A DNA stretch of 9,186 nt from Roseivirga sp. UBA7431 (GCA_002477595.1 DLQN01000023.1:1-9186); one strand, 5' to 3'; numbered from the stretch's first letter, positions 1 through 6,361 are shown. The notes: generated by a model not told the origin, from the letters alone. Numbers and translations are program-made.

Positions 1-217
1 GCTTCGAGGTGAAAATTATTTCGTGCTCTCCGCTCTACCCTTTGCCAATTGCTTCTTTTGTGGAGGCGCAGGGCCTGAAACAGTGCTGGAAGTTTTCTCC
101 GAAAAGAACATAAAATTCACAGAAAAAAGGATCAAGGTGAAAGGCATTCTGAACATCAATGCCGATGACCCTATGAAACTGATGTACATTCTTCAGAAAG
201 CAGAATTGATTGATTAA
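1..217 (+). CDS. 3' end of a conserved Bacteroidota protein with a C-x-x-C motif (5' end outside the window)
   Basis: The reading frame is open from base 2 to the TAA at 215-217 and gives the last 71 residues of a longer protein. A GTG at 23 could be read as a start, but coding similarity appears to continue upstream of it (LRGENYF precedes VLSALPF), so this is a truncated gene. The fragment holds CFFCGGAGPE (two cysteines at fragment residues 17 and 20), then a charged stretch and a hydrophobic end. From memory, small exported proteins of Bacteroidota carry a similar cysteine motif followed by G-x-AGPE and a C-terminal KG-x-L-x-[IL]-N-A-D-D pattern; this resemblance is not tested. The two cysteines could bind metal or form a disulfide, which is inference. 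The M28 peptidase start lies 30 nt downstream on the same strand with no terminator between, so the two are probably co-transcribed. Function unknown. Confidence 0.75.
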   Translation, partial: LRGENYFVLSALPFANCFFCGGAGPETVLEVFSEKNIKFTEKRIKVKGILNINADDPMKLMYILQKAELID

Positions 218-223
218 TCAATC
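208..223. repeat. Perfect 16-bp palindrome across a stop codon
   Basis: GATTGATTAATCAATC is its own reverse complement. It contains the TAA stop (215-217) of the upstream partial gene and ends 24 nt before the peptidase ATG. It is AT-rich with no T-tract, so it is a poor intrinsic terminator. It could be a protein-binding site or simple chance in AT-rich DNA. Confidence 0.5.
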
Positions 224-247
224 TTGCTTCCATTAAAATCCATTCCC

Positions 248-1621
248 ATGAAGCATTTGCTAACACTCTTACTTACCCTAGTTGTCATTTCTTCTTCTGC
301 CCAAAACAGTAAAGACAAAGTTCAAATCCGAAAAATATTTGACGAAGCACTTGAAAGGGGTGATAGTTATGAAATGCTAAGGTATCTCACCAAAAATATT
401 GGTGGTCGCTTAAGTGGATCACCACAAGCTGCAGCAGCTGTAGAATGGAGCAGACAACAAATGATGACTTACGGTTTTGACACCGTATATCTTCAGCCAG
501 TAATGGTTCCACATTGGGTAAGAGGTAAAAAGGAAATAGGTCGAATTGTAAACTCGAAAAAACTTGGAGCGGTAAACGTCAACGTAGTTGCTTTAGGCAA
601 TTCTGTAGGCTCAGGTCCTGCTGGCGTACTAGGAAATATCATAGAGGTTCAGGATTTTCAAGAACTCGCCAAACTCGGTAAAGCTAAGATTCAAGGTAAG
701 ATCATATTCTTCAATAGACCAATGGATCCAAAACTCATGGATACTTTCGCTGCTTATAGTGGCGCTTCGAACCAACGAGGATCAGGCCCATCTGAAGCTG
801 CCAAGTACGGAGCAATTGGTGTAGTCGTTAGGTCACTAAGCTCATTCACGGACGATGTGCCGCATACAGGTGGTACGCGCTACGGATTGAATATCCCTAA
901 AATCCCTGCTGTTGCCATTAGTACAGAAGGGGCTGATTTGTTGAGCAGTCTGCTCAAAGACGATGCTGATTTAAGATTCTATTTCGAAACGCACTGTGAG
1001 ATGTTACCTGATGTACTGTCATATAATGTGGTAGGTGAAATCAAAGGTTCTGAATTTCCAGATGAAATTATCGCAGTAGGCGGTCACTTAGACTCCTGGG
1101 ACTTGTCAGAAGGTGCGCATGACGATGGTGCAGGCTGTGTACAATCTATCGAAGTGCTACGCATTATGAAAGCAATGGACTACCAACCAAAAAGAACTAT
1201 TCGTGCAGTCATGTTCATGAATGAGGAAAACGGATTGATGGGAGGTCGCAAGTATGCCGAACTAGCTGTGGAGAACAATGAAAACCACATTGCAGCGATG
1301 GAGTCTGACAGAGGTGGTTTCTTGCCGGTTGGCTTCGGTATTTCTGGTACCACAACGCAACAGGATAAATTACTAAGCTGGAAGCCACTGTTCGAACCCT
1401 ATAACATTTACCAGTTCAAAAGAGGTGGCGGTGGTGCTGACATTAGCCCATTAAGAACACAAGATGTTCCTACCATCGGTTACCTTCCCGATAGTCAACG
1501 CTACTTCAAATATCACCATACCGGCATTGACAATTTCGAAGTTGTCAATCAACGTGAACTTGAATTGGGCGCAGCCGCCATGGCCTCGGTAATTTATCTG
1601 ATCGATCAGTACGGATTGTAA
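248..1621 (+). CDS. Secreted M28 family zinc metallopeptidase, carboxypeptidase Q-like (dipeptidase/aminopeptidase)
   Basis: A 457-residue exported peptidase expected to hydrolyse dipeptides or small peptides outside the inner membrane, supplying amino acids. Residues 1-19 are a signal peptide ending SSSAQ. A protease-associated insert spans about 119-245. The M28 catalytic domain follows, with GGHLDSWD (H280), HDDGAG (D292), NEEN (catalytic E326, ligand E327), ESD (D354) and YHHTG (H424, or H423). From memory of human carboxypeptidase Q, its ligands H290, D302, E336/E337, D364 and H434 all fall exactly ten positions later. The segment ESDRGGFLPVGF also resembles that enzyme. All two-zinc site residues are present, so the protein should be active. 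The ATG at 248 is chosen over a TTG at 224 because the signal peptide begins there. It sits 30 nt after the upstream gene, probably in one operon. The family call is firm; substrate is inferred. Confidence 0.93.
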   Translation: MKHLLTLLLTLVVISSSAQNSKDKVQIRKIFDEALERGDSYEMLRYLTKNIGGRLSGSPQAAAAVEWSRQQMMTYGFDTVYLQPVMVPHWVRGKKEIGRIVNSKKLGAVNVNVVALGNSVGSGPAGVLGNIIEVQDFQELAKLGKAKIQGKIIFFNRPMDPKLMDTFAAYSGASNQRGSGPSEAAKYGAIGVVVRSLSSFTDDVPHTGGTRYGLNIPKIPAVAISTEGADLLSSLLKDDADLRFYFETHCEMLPDVLSYNVVGEIKGSEFPDEIIAVGGHLDSWDLSEGAHDDGAGCVQSIEVLRIMKAMDYQPKRTIRAVMFMNEENGLMGGRKYAELAVENNENHIAAMESDRGGFLPVGFGISGTTTQQDKLLSWKPLFEPYNIYQFKRGGGGADISPLRTQDVPTIGYLPDSQRYFKYHHTGIDNFEVVNQRELELGAAAMASVIYLIDQYGL

Positions 1622-1638
1622 ATTTCAACACTTATAAG

Positions 1639-1710
1639 TAGGTGCTCCTCATTGTTTTTAGGTACTATGTATAAATAGGTACTATTCCACACAACATATT
1701 GAGTTAGGTC
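1639..1710 (+). repeat. Four TAGGT boxes in the leader of the DUF4407 gene
   Basis: The 182-nt gap between the peptidase and the DUF4407 gene contains TAGGTGCT (1639), TAGGTACTAT (1659), TAGGTACTAT (1676) and TAGGTC (1705). The two central copies are identical over 10 nt and start 17 nt apart; the outer copies share five to seven bases. Further on, TAGCCTTTG (1729-1737) is close to the Bacteroidota -7 element but has one extra base and no TTG at the usual distance. AGGAC-TTCT-GTCCT at 1751-1764 can form a short hairpin. The array may be an operator for the DUF4407 gene; this is inference from position and repetition only. Confidence 0.45.
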
Positions 1711-1803
1711 GCGTTTTATCCACTACTATAGCCTTTGTAACATATTCTGCAGGACTTCTGTCCTATGGTGTATCGCCCAAAGGACAAACAAGCTCAAAAC
1801 AAC

Positions 1804-2811
1804 ATGAAGTCACTCAAAGAATTTTTTTGGTTCTGTTCTGGAGCCAATATTTCATTACTTAACCGTTGCCCCACTGACGCTTCGAAATACACTGGAATGG
1901 GCGCTGCAGTATTCTTTACAGGATTACTAGCAGCACTATCCGGAGGTTATGCGTTCTTTACCGTTTTCGAAAACCCCTTCTGGGCATTAGCCTTCGGGCT
2001 CGTCTGGGGAATAATTATCTTCAACTTAGATAGGTTTATCGTTTCCACCATGCGCAAAAAGAAAGGTGGATGGGCGAAAGAGCTCTTCATTGCTTCACCA
2101 AGAATCGTATTGGCCCTAATGCTCGCCATAGTCATCTCCAAGCCTCTAGAGCTAAAAATCTTCTCAAAAGAGATTAACCGAAAGTTAGTCATACTTGAGG
2201 AAGGCATTTTTCAAAATGAGATATCGGCTATCGAGAGCAGATATCAAAACCAAGGTCAAGCATTGCAAAATCAAATCACACTACTCAAGGCAGAAGTCAC
2301 GGATAAAACACAAACCAGAGACGAGTTAGCTGCTGCTGCTCGCAGCGAAGCAGACGGTACTGGCGGTTCTATGCAACGCGCTGCGGGTCCAATTTATCAG
2401 CTTAAAAAAGTAGATGCCGACCAAGCGCAAAAAGAACTTGTTGCTGCTGAGGGCAGAAATGCTCCAGTAATTCAACAAAAAGAAGCACAGTACACTAAAA
2501 TGATTGCCGAAAAGGAGGCTGAATTAGCTCAGATCAAAAGAAACCCTTGGAATGGAATGGCTGCTCAACTGGAAGCCCTGCGCATACTTGGCGAAGAGAA
2601 TCGGGCCATTTTTATAGCCAACATCTTTATTATGCTGCTATTCATTATGCTGGAGTGTACACCCATCATTGTGAAATTGATCGCTCCTAGAGGACCTTAT
2701 GACGAGTTATTGGAAATTCGTGAGCACTACTACAAAAATCATAACCTCGAGAAGATCGCAGAGATGGATCATGCGACACATGAGAAGCTCAAATACTTGG
2801 TCAATAGCTGA
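1804..2811 (+). CDS. DUF4407 family integral membrane protein
   Basis: A 335-residue membrane protein of the DUF4407 family, whose function is not established. The N-terminus KEFFWFCSGANISLLNRCPT is the family signature as I know it. Hydrophobic segments lie at about 32-54, 58-75 and 98-115, and a last one at 268-292. Between the third and fourth is a long charged, Gln/Glu/Lys-rich stretch (about 118-245) with coiled-coil character. The TM2 end NLDRFIV and the TM4 region LLFIMLECTPIIVKL are also typical. The topology suggests a helical hairpin domain held by four membrane spans. The ATG at 1804 is chosen because the family starts close to the FWFCSGA motif; an in-frame ATG at 1765 would add 13 hydrophilic residues. 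The gene follows the peptidase after a 182-nt leader with repeats and probably has its own promoter. It ends facing a minus-strand gene across a terminator. Confidence 0.88.
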   Translation: MKSLKEFFWFCSGANISLLNRCPTDASKYTGMGAAVFFTGLLAALSGGYAFFTVFENPFWALAFGLVWGIIIFNLDRFIVSTMRKKKGGWAKELFIASPRIVLALMLAIVISKPLELKIFSKEINRKLVILEEGIFQNEISAIESRYQNQGQALQNQITLLKAEVTDKTQTRDELAAAARSEADGTGGSMQRAAGPIYQLKKVDADQAQKELVAAEGRNAPVIQQKEAQYTKMIAEKEAELAQIKRNPWNGMAAQLEALRILGEENRAIFIANIFIMLLFIMLECTPIIVKLIAPRGPYDELLEIREHYYKNHNLEKIAEMDHATHEKLKYLVNS

Positions 2812-2814
2812 CAT

Positions 2815-2846
2815 AAAAAAAGCCCCGACCCCCGAAACTTCGGGGC
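2815..2846 (-). terminator. Intrinsic terminator of the small acidic-protein gene
   Basis: Read on the minus strand, GCCCCGAAG...TCGGGGC forms a GC-rich stem followed by seven T (the A run at 2815-2821). An alternative stem is CCCCGA/TCGGGG closed by a four-base loop. The T-tract is on the minus-strand side, so it serves the gene ending at 2878. The stem may also weakly stop DUF4407 transcription arriving from the left, since that gene ends at 2811. Confidence 0.85.
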
Positions 2847-2877
2847 GGAGCCATATTTTCGTTAAACCTTTACTGTA

Positions 2878-3387
2878 TTATCTCCTCTTGAGATAGATTT
2901 CTTCTTTAATTTCCAGTCTTCCTTTTCTGGTTTTTTCAAAGACTTGAAGTTTTCCGTTTTTCATCATCCAGACATCATCATCATCTGAAAAGTCAAAGGA
3001 GTTATTGCTTCTTCGGTCGTCTCTTCTATCGTGATCTTTGTCTTCGATGATAAGTTGTCCATCATCATTGATTGACCAATCCAGGTATTCGACTTCTCTT
3101 TCTCCAAAAATGTTGATGCTTAATTTTACTTCGCCATCTTTTCTAAAATCGAACTTGATGTCAATTTTTTCAACGATATCCATTGCGAAGCTACTAATAC
3201 CACTAGCAAATCGTCTGGCTAGCCATGACTCTTCCTCTTCGAGTTCTTCTTCAACTTCTTCTCTAGCTTCTTCTAAATCAATGACCAGATCCCATTCACC
3301 GAGAATATCTTTTTCGCGAACCTTCGATTGTGCAGATAGTGATGCACAGACCATTACGAGTAATAGTGTTGTTGTGAGTTTTTTCAT
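2878..3387 (-). CDS. Small secreted acidic protein, lipocalin-like, function unknown
   Basis: A 169-residue protein with a signal peptide (1-20, ending LSAQ) and so exported. The mature part opens with DILGEWDLVID, where G30-x-W32 resembles the first-strand signature of lipocalin-like barrels. An extremely acidic helix follows (about 38-53, EE-rich). Alternating hydrophobic strands come next: IDIKFDFRKDGEVKLSI at 75-91, YLDWSINDDGQLIIED at 101-116, and KLQVFEK near the end. An Asp/Arg-rich loop at 117-138 contains DDDD. Such Asp-rich stretches can bind cations, but there is no direct evidence here. A lipocalin-like fold is inference from pattern; no family is recognised with certainty. The acidic helix is encoded by GAA/GAG runs, giving the strand a local purine bias. 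It begins 114 nt downstream of the thioesterase end and closes with a strong terminator at 2815-2846, so it is probably a separate unit. Confidence 0.75.
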   Translation of the reverse strand: MKKLTTTLLLVMVCASLSAQSKVREKDILGEWDLVIDLEEAREEVEEELEEEESWLARRFASGISSFAMDIVEKIDIKFDFRKDGEVKLSINIFGEREVEYLDWSINDDGQLIIEDKDHDRRDDRRSNNSFDFSDDDDVWMMKNGKLQVFEKTRKGRLEIKEEIYLKRR

Positions 3388-3454
3388 TTTGACCGATGTT
3401 TAATTAAATAAGTGTTCCTTATAAAGACTTCAGAAAAGATAAAAAGTTACAAAG

Positions 3455-3472
3455 CCTACCTGAAAGGTTAGG
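3455..3472 (-). terminator. Possible weak terminator after the thioesterase gene
   Basis: On the minus strand, CCTAACCT-TTC-AGGTAGG can pair as a 4-bp plus 3-bp stem with one bulged A, followed by a T-rich run (CTTTGTAACTTTTTATC). The stem is short, so termination would be partial at best. Nothing else in the 3388-3501 gap looks like a terminator, and no clear promoter for the acidic-protein gene could be assigned there. Confidence 0.3.
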
Positions 3473-3501
3473 AATATAAGGTTGACGGAAAACTATGCGG
3501 A

Positions 3502-3936
3502 TCAATGATAACCTGGCTGATCAGATAGCAATTTCTTGCTTCTGACGAAAATACCTTCCCCTTCTGCTACAATCTTGCCTGCAGTGTTGGTTATTCTAGA
3601 CCTACAGGTTATTTCTCCTTCGTTTTCTGAAATCAGTTCACCAACGGCCGTTAGCACATCAACTTCAACCGGTCTCTTAAAATGAATCGTGTACGATTTT
3701 GTTAGCAAAAAGTAAGTCTCTTCTATTGAAGCTGCTGCAAAATAGGCCGAGTCATCTAAGAGTTTGAAGTAGATAGCGCCATGCAACGCGTTCGCAGCAT
3801 GAAAAAACGATTTAGAGATATTCAGTTTATAGGTAGCTTTCTTGTTTTCTACTTTTATCTCTGCCCCACTCAATAAATCCTGAATAGGCGCTAAATGAAA
3901 AATGCGTTCTAAACGTGAAAAATGCTCACTATTCAT
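3502..3936 (-). CDS. PaaI-type hotdog-fold acyl-CoA thioesterase
   Basis: A 144-residue cytoplasmic protein of the PaaI/YbgC-like hotdog superfamily, which hydrolyses acyl- or aryl-CoA thioesters; the substrate cannot be told from sequence. The hotdog helix is clear: FFHAANALHGAIYFKLLDDSA, with H52-G53 and acidic D61/D62 in the positions expected for the HGG...D active site of PaaI enzymes (the second G is A54 here). Strands follow: YFLLTKSYTIHFKRPVEVD, AVGELISENEGEITCRSRI and GKIVAEGEGIFVRSK. The last two form the sheet that normally carries the dimer or tetramer interface. Start: the ATG at 3936 overlaps the last 8 nt of the upstream DUF1569 gene (ATGAATAG holds both start and stop), which implies translational coupling. 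A TTG at 3954 would extend the protein by six residues and is less likely. Confidence 0.85.
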   Translation of the reverse strand: MNSEHFSRLERIFHLAPIQDLLSGAEIKVENKKATYKLNISKSFFHAANALHGAIYFKLLDDSAYFAAASIEETYFLLTKSYTIHFKRPVEVDVLTAVGELISENEGEITCRSRITNTAGKIVAEGEGIFVRSKKLLSDQPGYH

Positions 3937-4411
3937 AATCCGGAATAAGACCAAACTGAATAAAGTGGTGTTTGAAATGCTTTCTATGGAAGAAAATCCA
4001 TTCTTCGGCTGTCATTGGCCCTCCAAAGGGATGGTCTGCGACAAAATCAGGCGTGGCTTTCATAAAAGCAAGAAAGGCATCAATCTCTTTGATCAGCTTT
4101 TCCTTTGCCTCTTCAAAAGAAGCTGACCTCAATGGCTGAAGCTCATTCTTTCCAGTAGGCGAGGTTACAGACCTTCTCATGGGACTATCTTTCATCAGAT
4201 AGGCCTTTAGCTTAGGAAAGTCTTCTTCCTTTGACATTACTGGAATCTTGATACGCCCAATGGACATTTTAAAAGTAACAATCAGGTGCTCGATCATGTG
4301 GTGAGGTGTCATTAACCCCCAAACTGGTTGTTGATTTGCGTCAAGGTTTTCGAGTAAGCTGGGCACTTCCTCGGTAAAAAATTTTTCAACCACTATTAAT
4401 TGTTCATCCAT
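3929..4411 (-). CDS. DUF1569 / DinB-like four-helix protein
   Basis: A 160-residue protein of the DinB/YfiT-like superfamily, DUF1569-type. These are four-helix bundles that commonly bind a divalent metal with three histidines; many are thought to be thiol-dependent transferases or hydrolases, and this member's reaction is unknown. The first metal-motif helix is MTPHHMIEHLI (H37, H38, H42). The C-terminal one is HPFGGPMTAEEWIFFHRKH then HH (H142, H145, H148, H149). One histidine of the first cluster plus two of the second would make the usual triad, probably H38, H145 and H149. The opening segment ANQQPVWGLMTPHHMIEH is characteristic of the DUF1569 group as I know it. The single good start is the ATG at 4411. 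The stop overlaps the start of the thioesterase gene by 8 nt, so the two are one operon and may act on related thiol or CoA compounds (inference). Confidence 0.85.
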   Translation of the reverse strand: MDEQLIVVEKFFTEEVPSLLENLDANQQPVWGLMTPHHMIEHLIVTFKMSIGRIKIPVMSKEEDFPKLKAYLMKDSPMRRSVTSPTGKNELQPLRSASFEEAKEKLIKEIDAFLAFMKATPDFVADHPFGGPMTAEEWIFFHRKHFKHHFIQFGLIPDYE

Positions 4412-4415
4412 TACT

Positions 4416-4445
4416 CAAAACTAAGGTTACTCATTTAATTATCAA
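4416..4445 (-). promoter_or_regulatory. Bacteroidota-type promoter of the DUF1569-thioesterase operon, possibly leaderless
   Basis: On the minus strand TTG (4443-4445) and TAGTTTTG (4416-4423) are separated by 19 nt, an exact match to the TTG-N17-23-TAnnTTTG pattern known for Bacteroidota primary sigma factor. The -7 box ends only 4 nt before the ATG at 4411. If used, the transcript would begin at or next to the start codon. Confidence 0.6.
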
Positions 4446-4485
4446 CTGTTTGATTATCTGACAATTTGATTTTATGGCTTTCCAT

Positions 4486-4538
4486 CCTGAGCACAACGAA
4501 GGAACTAAAGTCAATTCAAGACCCTTCGTAAACTCAGG
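4486..4538. repeat. Imperfect inverted repeat (CCTGAG...CGAAGG / CCTTCG...CTCAGG)
   Basis: Left arm CCTGAGCACAACGAAGG (4486-4502) and right arm CCTTCGTAAACTCAGG (4523-4538) pair over 6 + 6 bp around an unpaired middle, with a 20-nt loop. It lies in the 244-nt gap between the pruA terminator and the DUF1569 promoter and makes up its most GC-rich part apart from the terminator. From memory, CCTGAG-CGAAGG palindromes of this kind are dispersed in intergenic DNA of many Bacteroidota. There is no T-tract on either side. The rest of 4446-4621 shows nothing else recognisable. Confidence 0.55.
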
Positions 4539-4621
4539 GAAAGAAGTATTTCATAAATCGTTTCTACATCAAAATTGATAACACGCTCGCCATCAAAATA
4601 AGTGAATCAAATTTTAAACAT

Positions 4622-4648
4622 AAAAAAAGCCCCGACTAGCGGGGCTTT
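4622..4648 (-). terminator. Intrinsic terminator of pruA
   Basis: A perfect 9-bp stem, AAAGCCCCG (4626-4634) with CGGGGCTTT (4640-4648), closes a five-base loop ACTAG. On the minus strand it ends in seven T (4622-4628), 7 nt after the pruA stop. It is a textbook rho-independent terminator and shares the GCCCCGA...CGGGGC core with the one at 2815-2846. Confidence 0.92.
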
Positions 4649-4655
4649 CAATTCA

Positions 4656-6287
4656 TTAGTCTTCTGATAAGAAAGGATATCTATAATCCTTTGCTGGAAC
4701 AAATGTCTCCTTGATTGTTCTAGGTGACACCCAGCGTAATAAGTTGATCATCGAACCTGCTTTATCGTTAGTACCAGAACCTCTAGCTCCACCGAATGGT
4801 TGCTGTCCTACGACAGCACCTGTTGGCTTATCATTGATGTAGAAGTTACCTGCAGCATTTTGAAGTGCCTTGGTTGCCTGTTCTAGCGCGTAACGATCTC
4901 CACTGAAAATTGAACCTGTTAATGCATATGGAGAAGTGTTATCAACTAATTCCAATGTTGCTTCAAATTCGTTCTCATCATAAACGTAGATCGAAATTAC
5001 TGGGCCGAAAATCTCTTCACACATTGTCGTGTACTTAGGATCTTTCGCTAATAGTACTGTTGGCTCTACGAAATAACCTTTCGATTTATCATAGTTTCCT
5101 CCTGCAATAATCTCTACATCTGGACTTGCCTTTGCATCGTCAATGTATTTAGCAATGTTGTCAAATGACTTTTCGTCAATTACTGCATTGATAAAGTTTG
5201 AAAAGTCTTCCGTTGGCCCCATTTTGAACGTAGCCAAGTCAGCCTGAACATAACCCTTCACCTCTTCCCAAAGGTTAGATGGAATATATGCCCTTGAAGC
5301 AGCCGAACATTTCTGTCCTTGGAATTCGAATGCACCTCTAGTAATAGACGTTGCTACTTCTTTAGCATTTGATGATTTGTGCACCATGATAAAGTCCTTT
5401 CCACCAGTTTCACCTACAATTCTAGGATAAGATCTGTACTTGTGAATATTCTCTCCTATGGTCTTCCAAATGTTCTGAAAAACACCTGTACTACCCGTAA
5501 AGTGAATTCCACCAAAATCTTTATGATTAAAAATCACACCTCCTGCCACTGGGCCAGATACGTATACAAGGTTGATTACGCCATCAGGAACACCCGCTTC
5601 TTTGAAAACTTCCATCAATACATTTGCAGAATAGATCTGAGTATTTGAAGGCTTCCAGACGATGGTATTGCCCATCATGGCAGCTGAAGTTGGTAGGTTA
5701 CCAGCAATTGCTGTAAAGTTGAAAGGAGTCAAGGCAAAAACGAATCCTTCCAAAGGTCTTTGTTCTAGACGATTCCATACACCCGGGCCAGAAGCTGGCT
5801 GCTGAGCATAAATCTCAGTCATGTATTGAACGTTATATCTTAGAAAGTCAATAAACTCACATGCGGCATCAATCTCTGCTTGGTAAGCATTCTTTGATTG
5901 TCCCAACATGGTTGCTGCATTTAACTTAGCCCTGTAAGGGCCGGCAATCAGTTCAGCCGCCTTTAAGAAGATAGAAGCTCTGTGCTCCCAGCCCATATCA
6001 GCCCAAGCAGGTTTAGCAGCCATGGCAGCGTCAATTGCAGCTTCTACATGTGAGGCATCACCAGCATTGTAATGACCAAGAATATGCTGATGATCGTGTG
6101 GAGGCGACATCGGCTTTTTATCGTTGGTTCTTACTTCTTGATTACCAATGTACATCGGTACATCAATTTGTTTTGCTCTAGCTTCTGCCAAGGCAGCTTT
6201 TACTTCCTCCCTCTCTTTCGAACCTGGAGCATAGTCCAATACTGGTTCGTTCTTTGGGGTAGGTACGTTGAAAAATCCTGTTGCCAT
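4656..6287 (-). CDS. pruA: L-glutamate gamma-semialdehyde (1-pyrroline-5-carboxylate) dehydrogenase
   Basis: A 543-residue NAD-dependent aldehyde dehydrogenase that oxidises glutamate semialdehyde, in equilibrium with pyrroline-5-carboxylate, to glutamate. This is the second step of proline catabolism and also serves arginine/ornithine breakdown. It acts in the cytoplasm. The catalytic residues are all present: N190 in TPFNFTAI, E293 in GETGGKD and nucleophile C327 in GQKCSAASR. The cofactor region includes WKPSNTQ (211-217), FTGSTGVF (263-270) and EEIFGPV (424-430). The C-terminal QQPFGGARGSGTNDKAG segment is typical of stand-alone PruA (ALDH4-type) rather than the bifunctional PutA, as is the length near 540. 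The start ATG at 6287 gives the N-terminus MATGFFNVPTPKNEPVL, as expected. No proline dehydrogenase gene is in the window. It lies 74 nt behind yjjG on the same strand, with its own promoter in that gap and a strong terminator after it. Confidence 0.96.
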   Translation of the reverse strand: MATGFFNVPTPKNEPVLDYAPGSKEREEVKAALAEARAKQIDVPMYIGNQEVRTNDKKPMSPPHDHQHILGHYNAGDASHVEAAIDAAMAAKPAWADMGWEHRASIFLKAAELIAGPYRAKLNAATMLGQSKNAYQAEIDAACEFIDFLRYNVQYMTEIYAQQPASGPGVWNRLEQRPLEGFVFALTPFNFTAIAGNLPTSAAMMGNTIVWKPSNTQIYSANVLMEVFKEAGVPDGVINLVYVSGPVAGGVIFNHKDFGGIHFTGSTGVFQNIWKTIGENIHKYRSYPRIVGETGGKDFIMVHKSSNAKEVATSITRGAFEFQGQKCSAASRAYIPSNLWEEVKGYVQADLATFKMGPTEDFSNFINAVIDEKSFDNIAKYIDDAKASPDVEIIAGGNYDKSKGYFVEPTVLLAKDPKYTTMCEEIFGPVISIYVYDENEFEATLELVDNTSPYALTGSIFSGDRYALEQATKALQNAAGNFYINDKPTGAVVGQQPFGGARGSGTNDKAGSMINLLRWVSPRTIKETFVPAKDYRYPFLSED

Positions 6288-6322
6288 AGTTTACTTTTTT
6301 ATGGTTTAATCAATTGAGTTTG

Positions 6323-6354
6323 CAAATATACAGTTTCAAAATGCTGTTATGAAA
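6323..6354 (-). promoter_or_regulatory. Promoter of pruA
   Basis: On the minus strand TATATTTG (6323-6330) is a full match to the Bacteroidota -7 element TAnnTTTG. A TTT (6352-6354) sits 21 nt upstream in the place of the TTG -33 box (two of three bases). Transcription would start near 6316, leaving about 30 nt of leader. An 8-bp palindrome TCAATTGA (6310-6317) lies at the expected start point and could be a binding site. No terminator for yjjG is visible in this gap, so read-through from yjjG is also possible. Confidence 0.6.
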
Positions 6355-6361
6355 CCGACAT

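Noticed and set aside
1630..1639. 10-bp palindrome ACTTATAAGT after the peptidase gene as a terminator
   Set aside because: All AT-biased, no loop and no T-tract directly after it; too short to stop transcription.
1947..2207. 86-codon minus-strand open frame inside the DUF4407 gene
   Set aside because: It lies fully antisense to a well-supported family protein, and its product has no recognisable motif.
2699..2896. 65-codon plus-strand open frame across the end of the DUF4407 gene
   Set aside because: Its first half is an alternative frame of DUF4407 and it runs through the terminator stem into the next gene's antisense; low-complexity product.
3230..3286. CTTCTT-rich stretch as a simple-sequence or phase-variable repeat
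   Set aside because: The units are interrupted and all in frame with Glu codons of the acidic helix; there is no tract long enough for slippage control.
3038..3403. 121-codon plus-strand open frame with a long Ser run
   Set aside because: The poly-Ser is simply the antisense reading of the GAA/GAG-rich acidic helix in the secreted protein on the other strand.
3902..4126. 74-codon plus-strand open frame across the DUF1569/thioesterase junction
   Set aside because: Antisense to two coupled genes, with no motif or promoter of its own.
5379..5648. 89-codon plus-strand open frame within pruA (and another at 6072-6317)
   Set aside because: Shadows of pruA; compositions are unlike exported or cytosolic proteins and no start signals are present.
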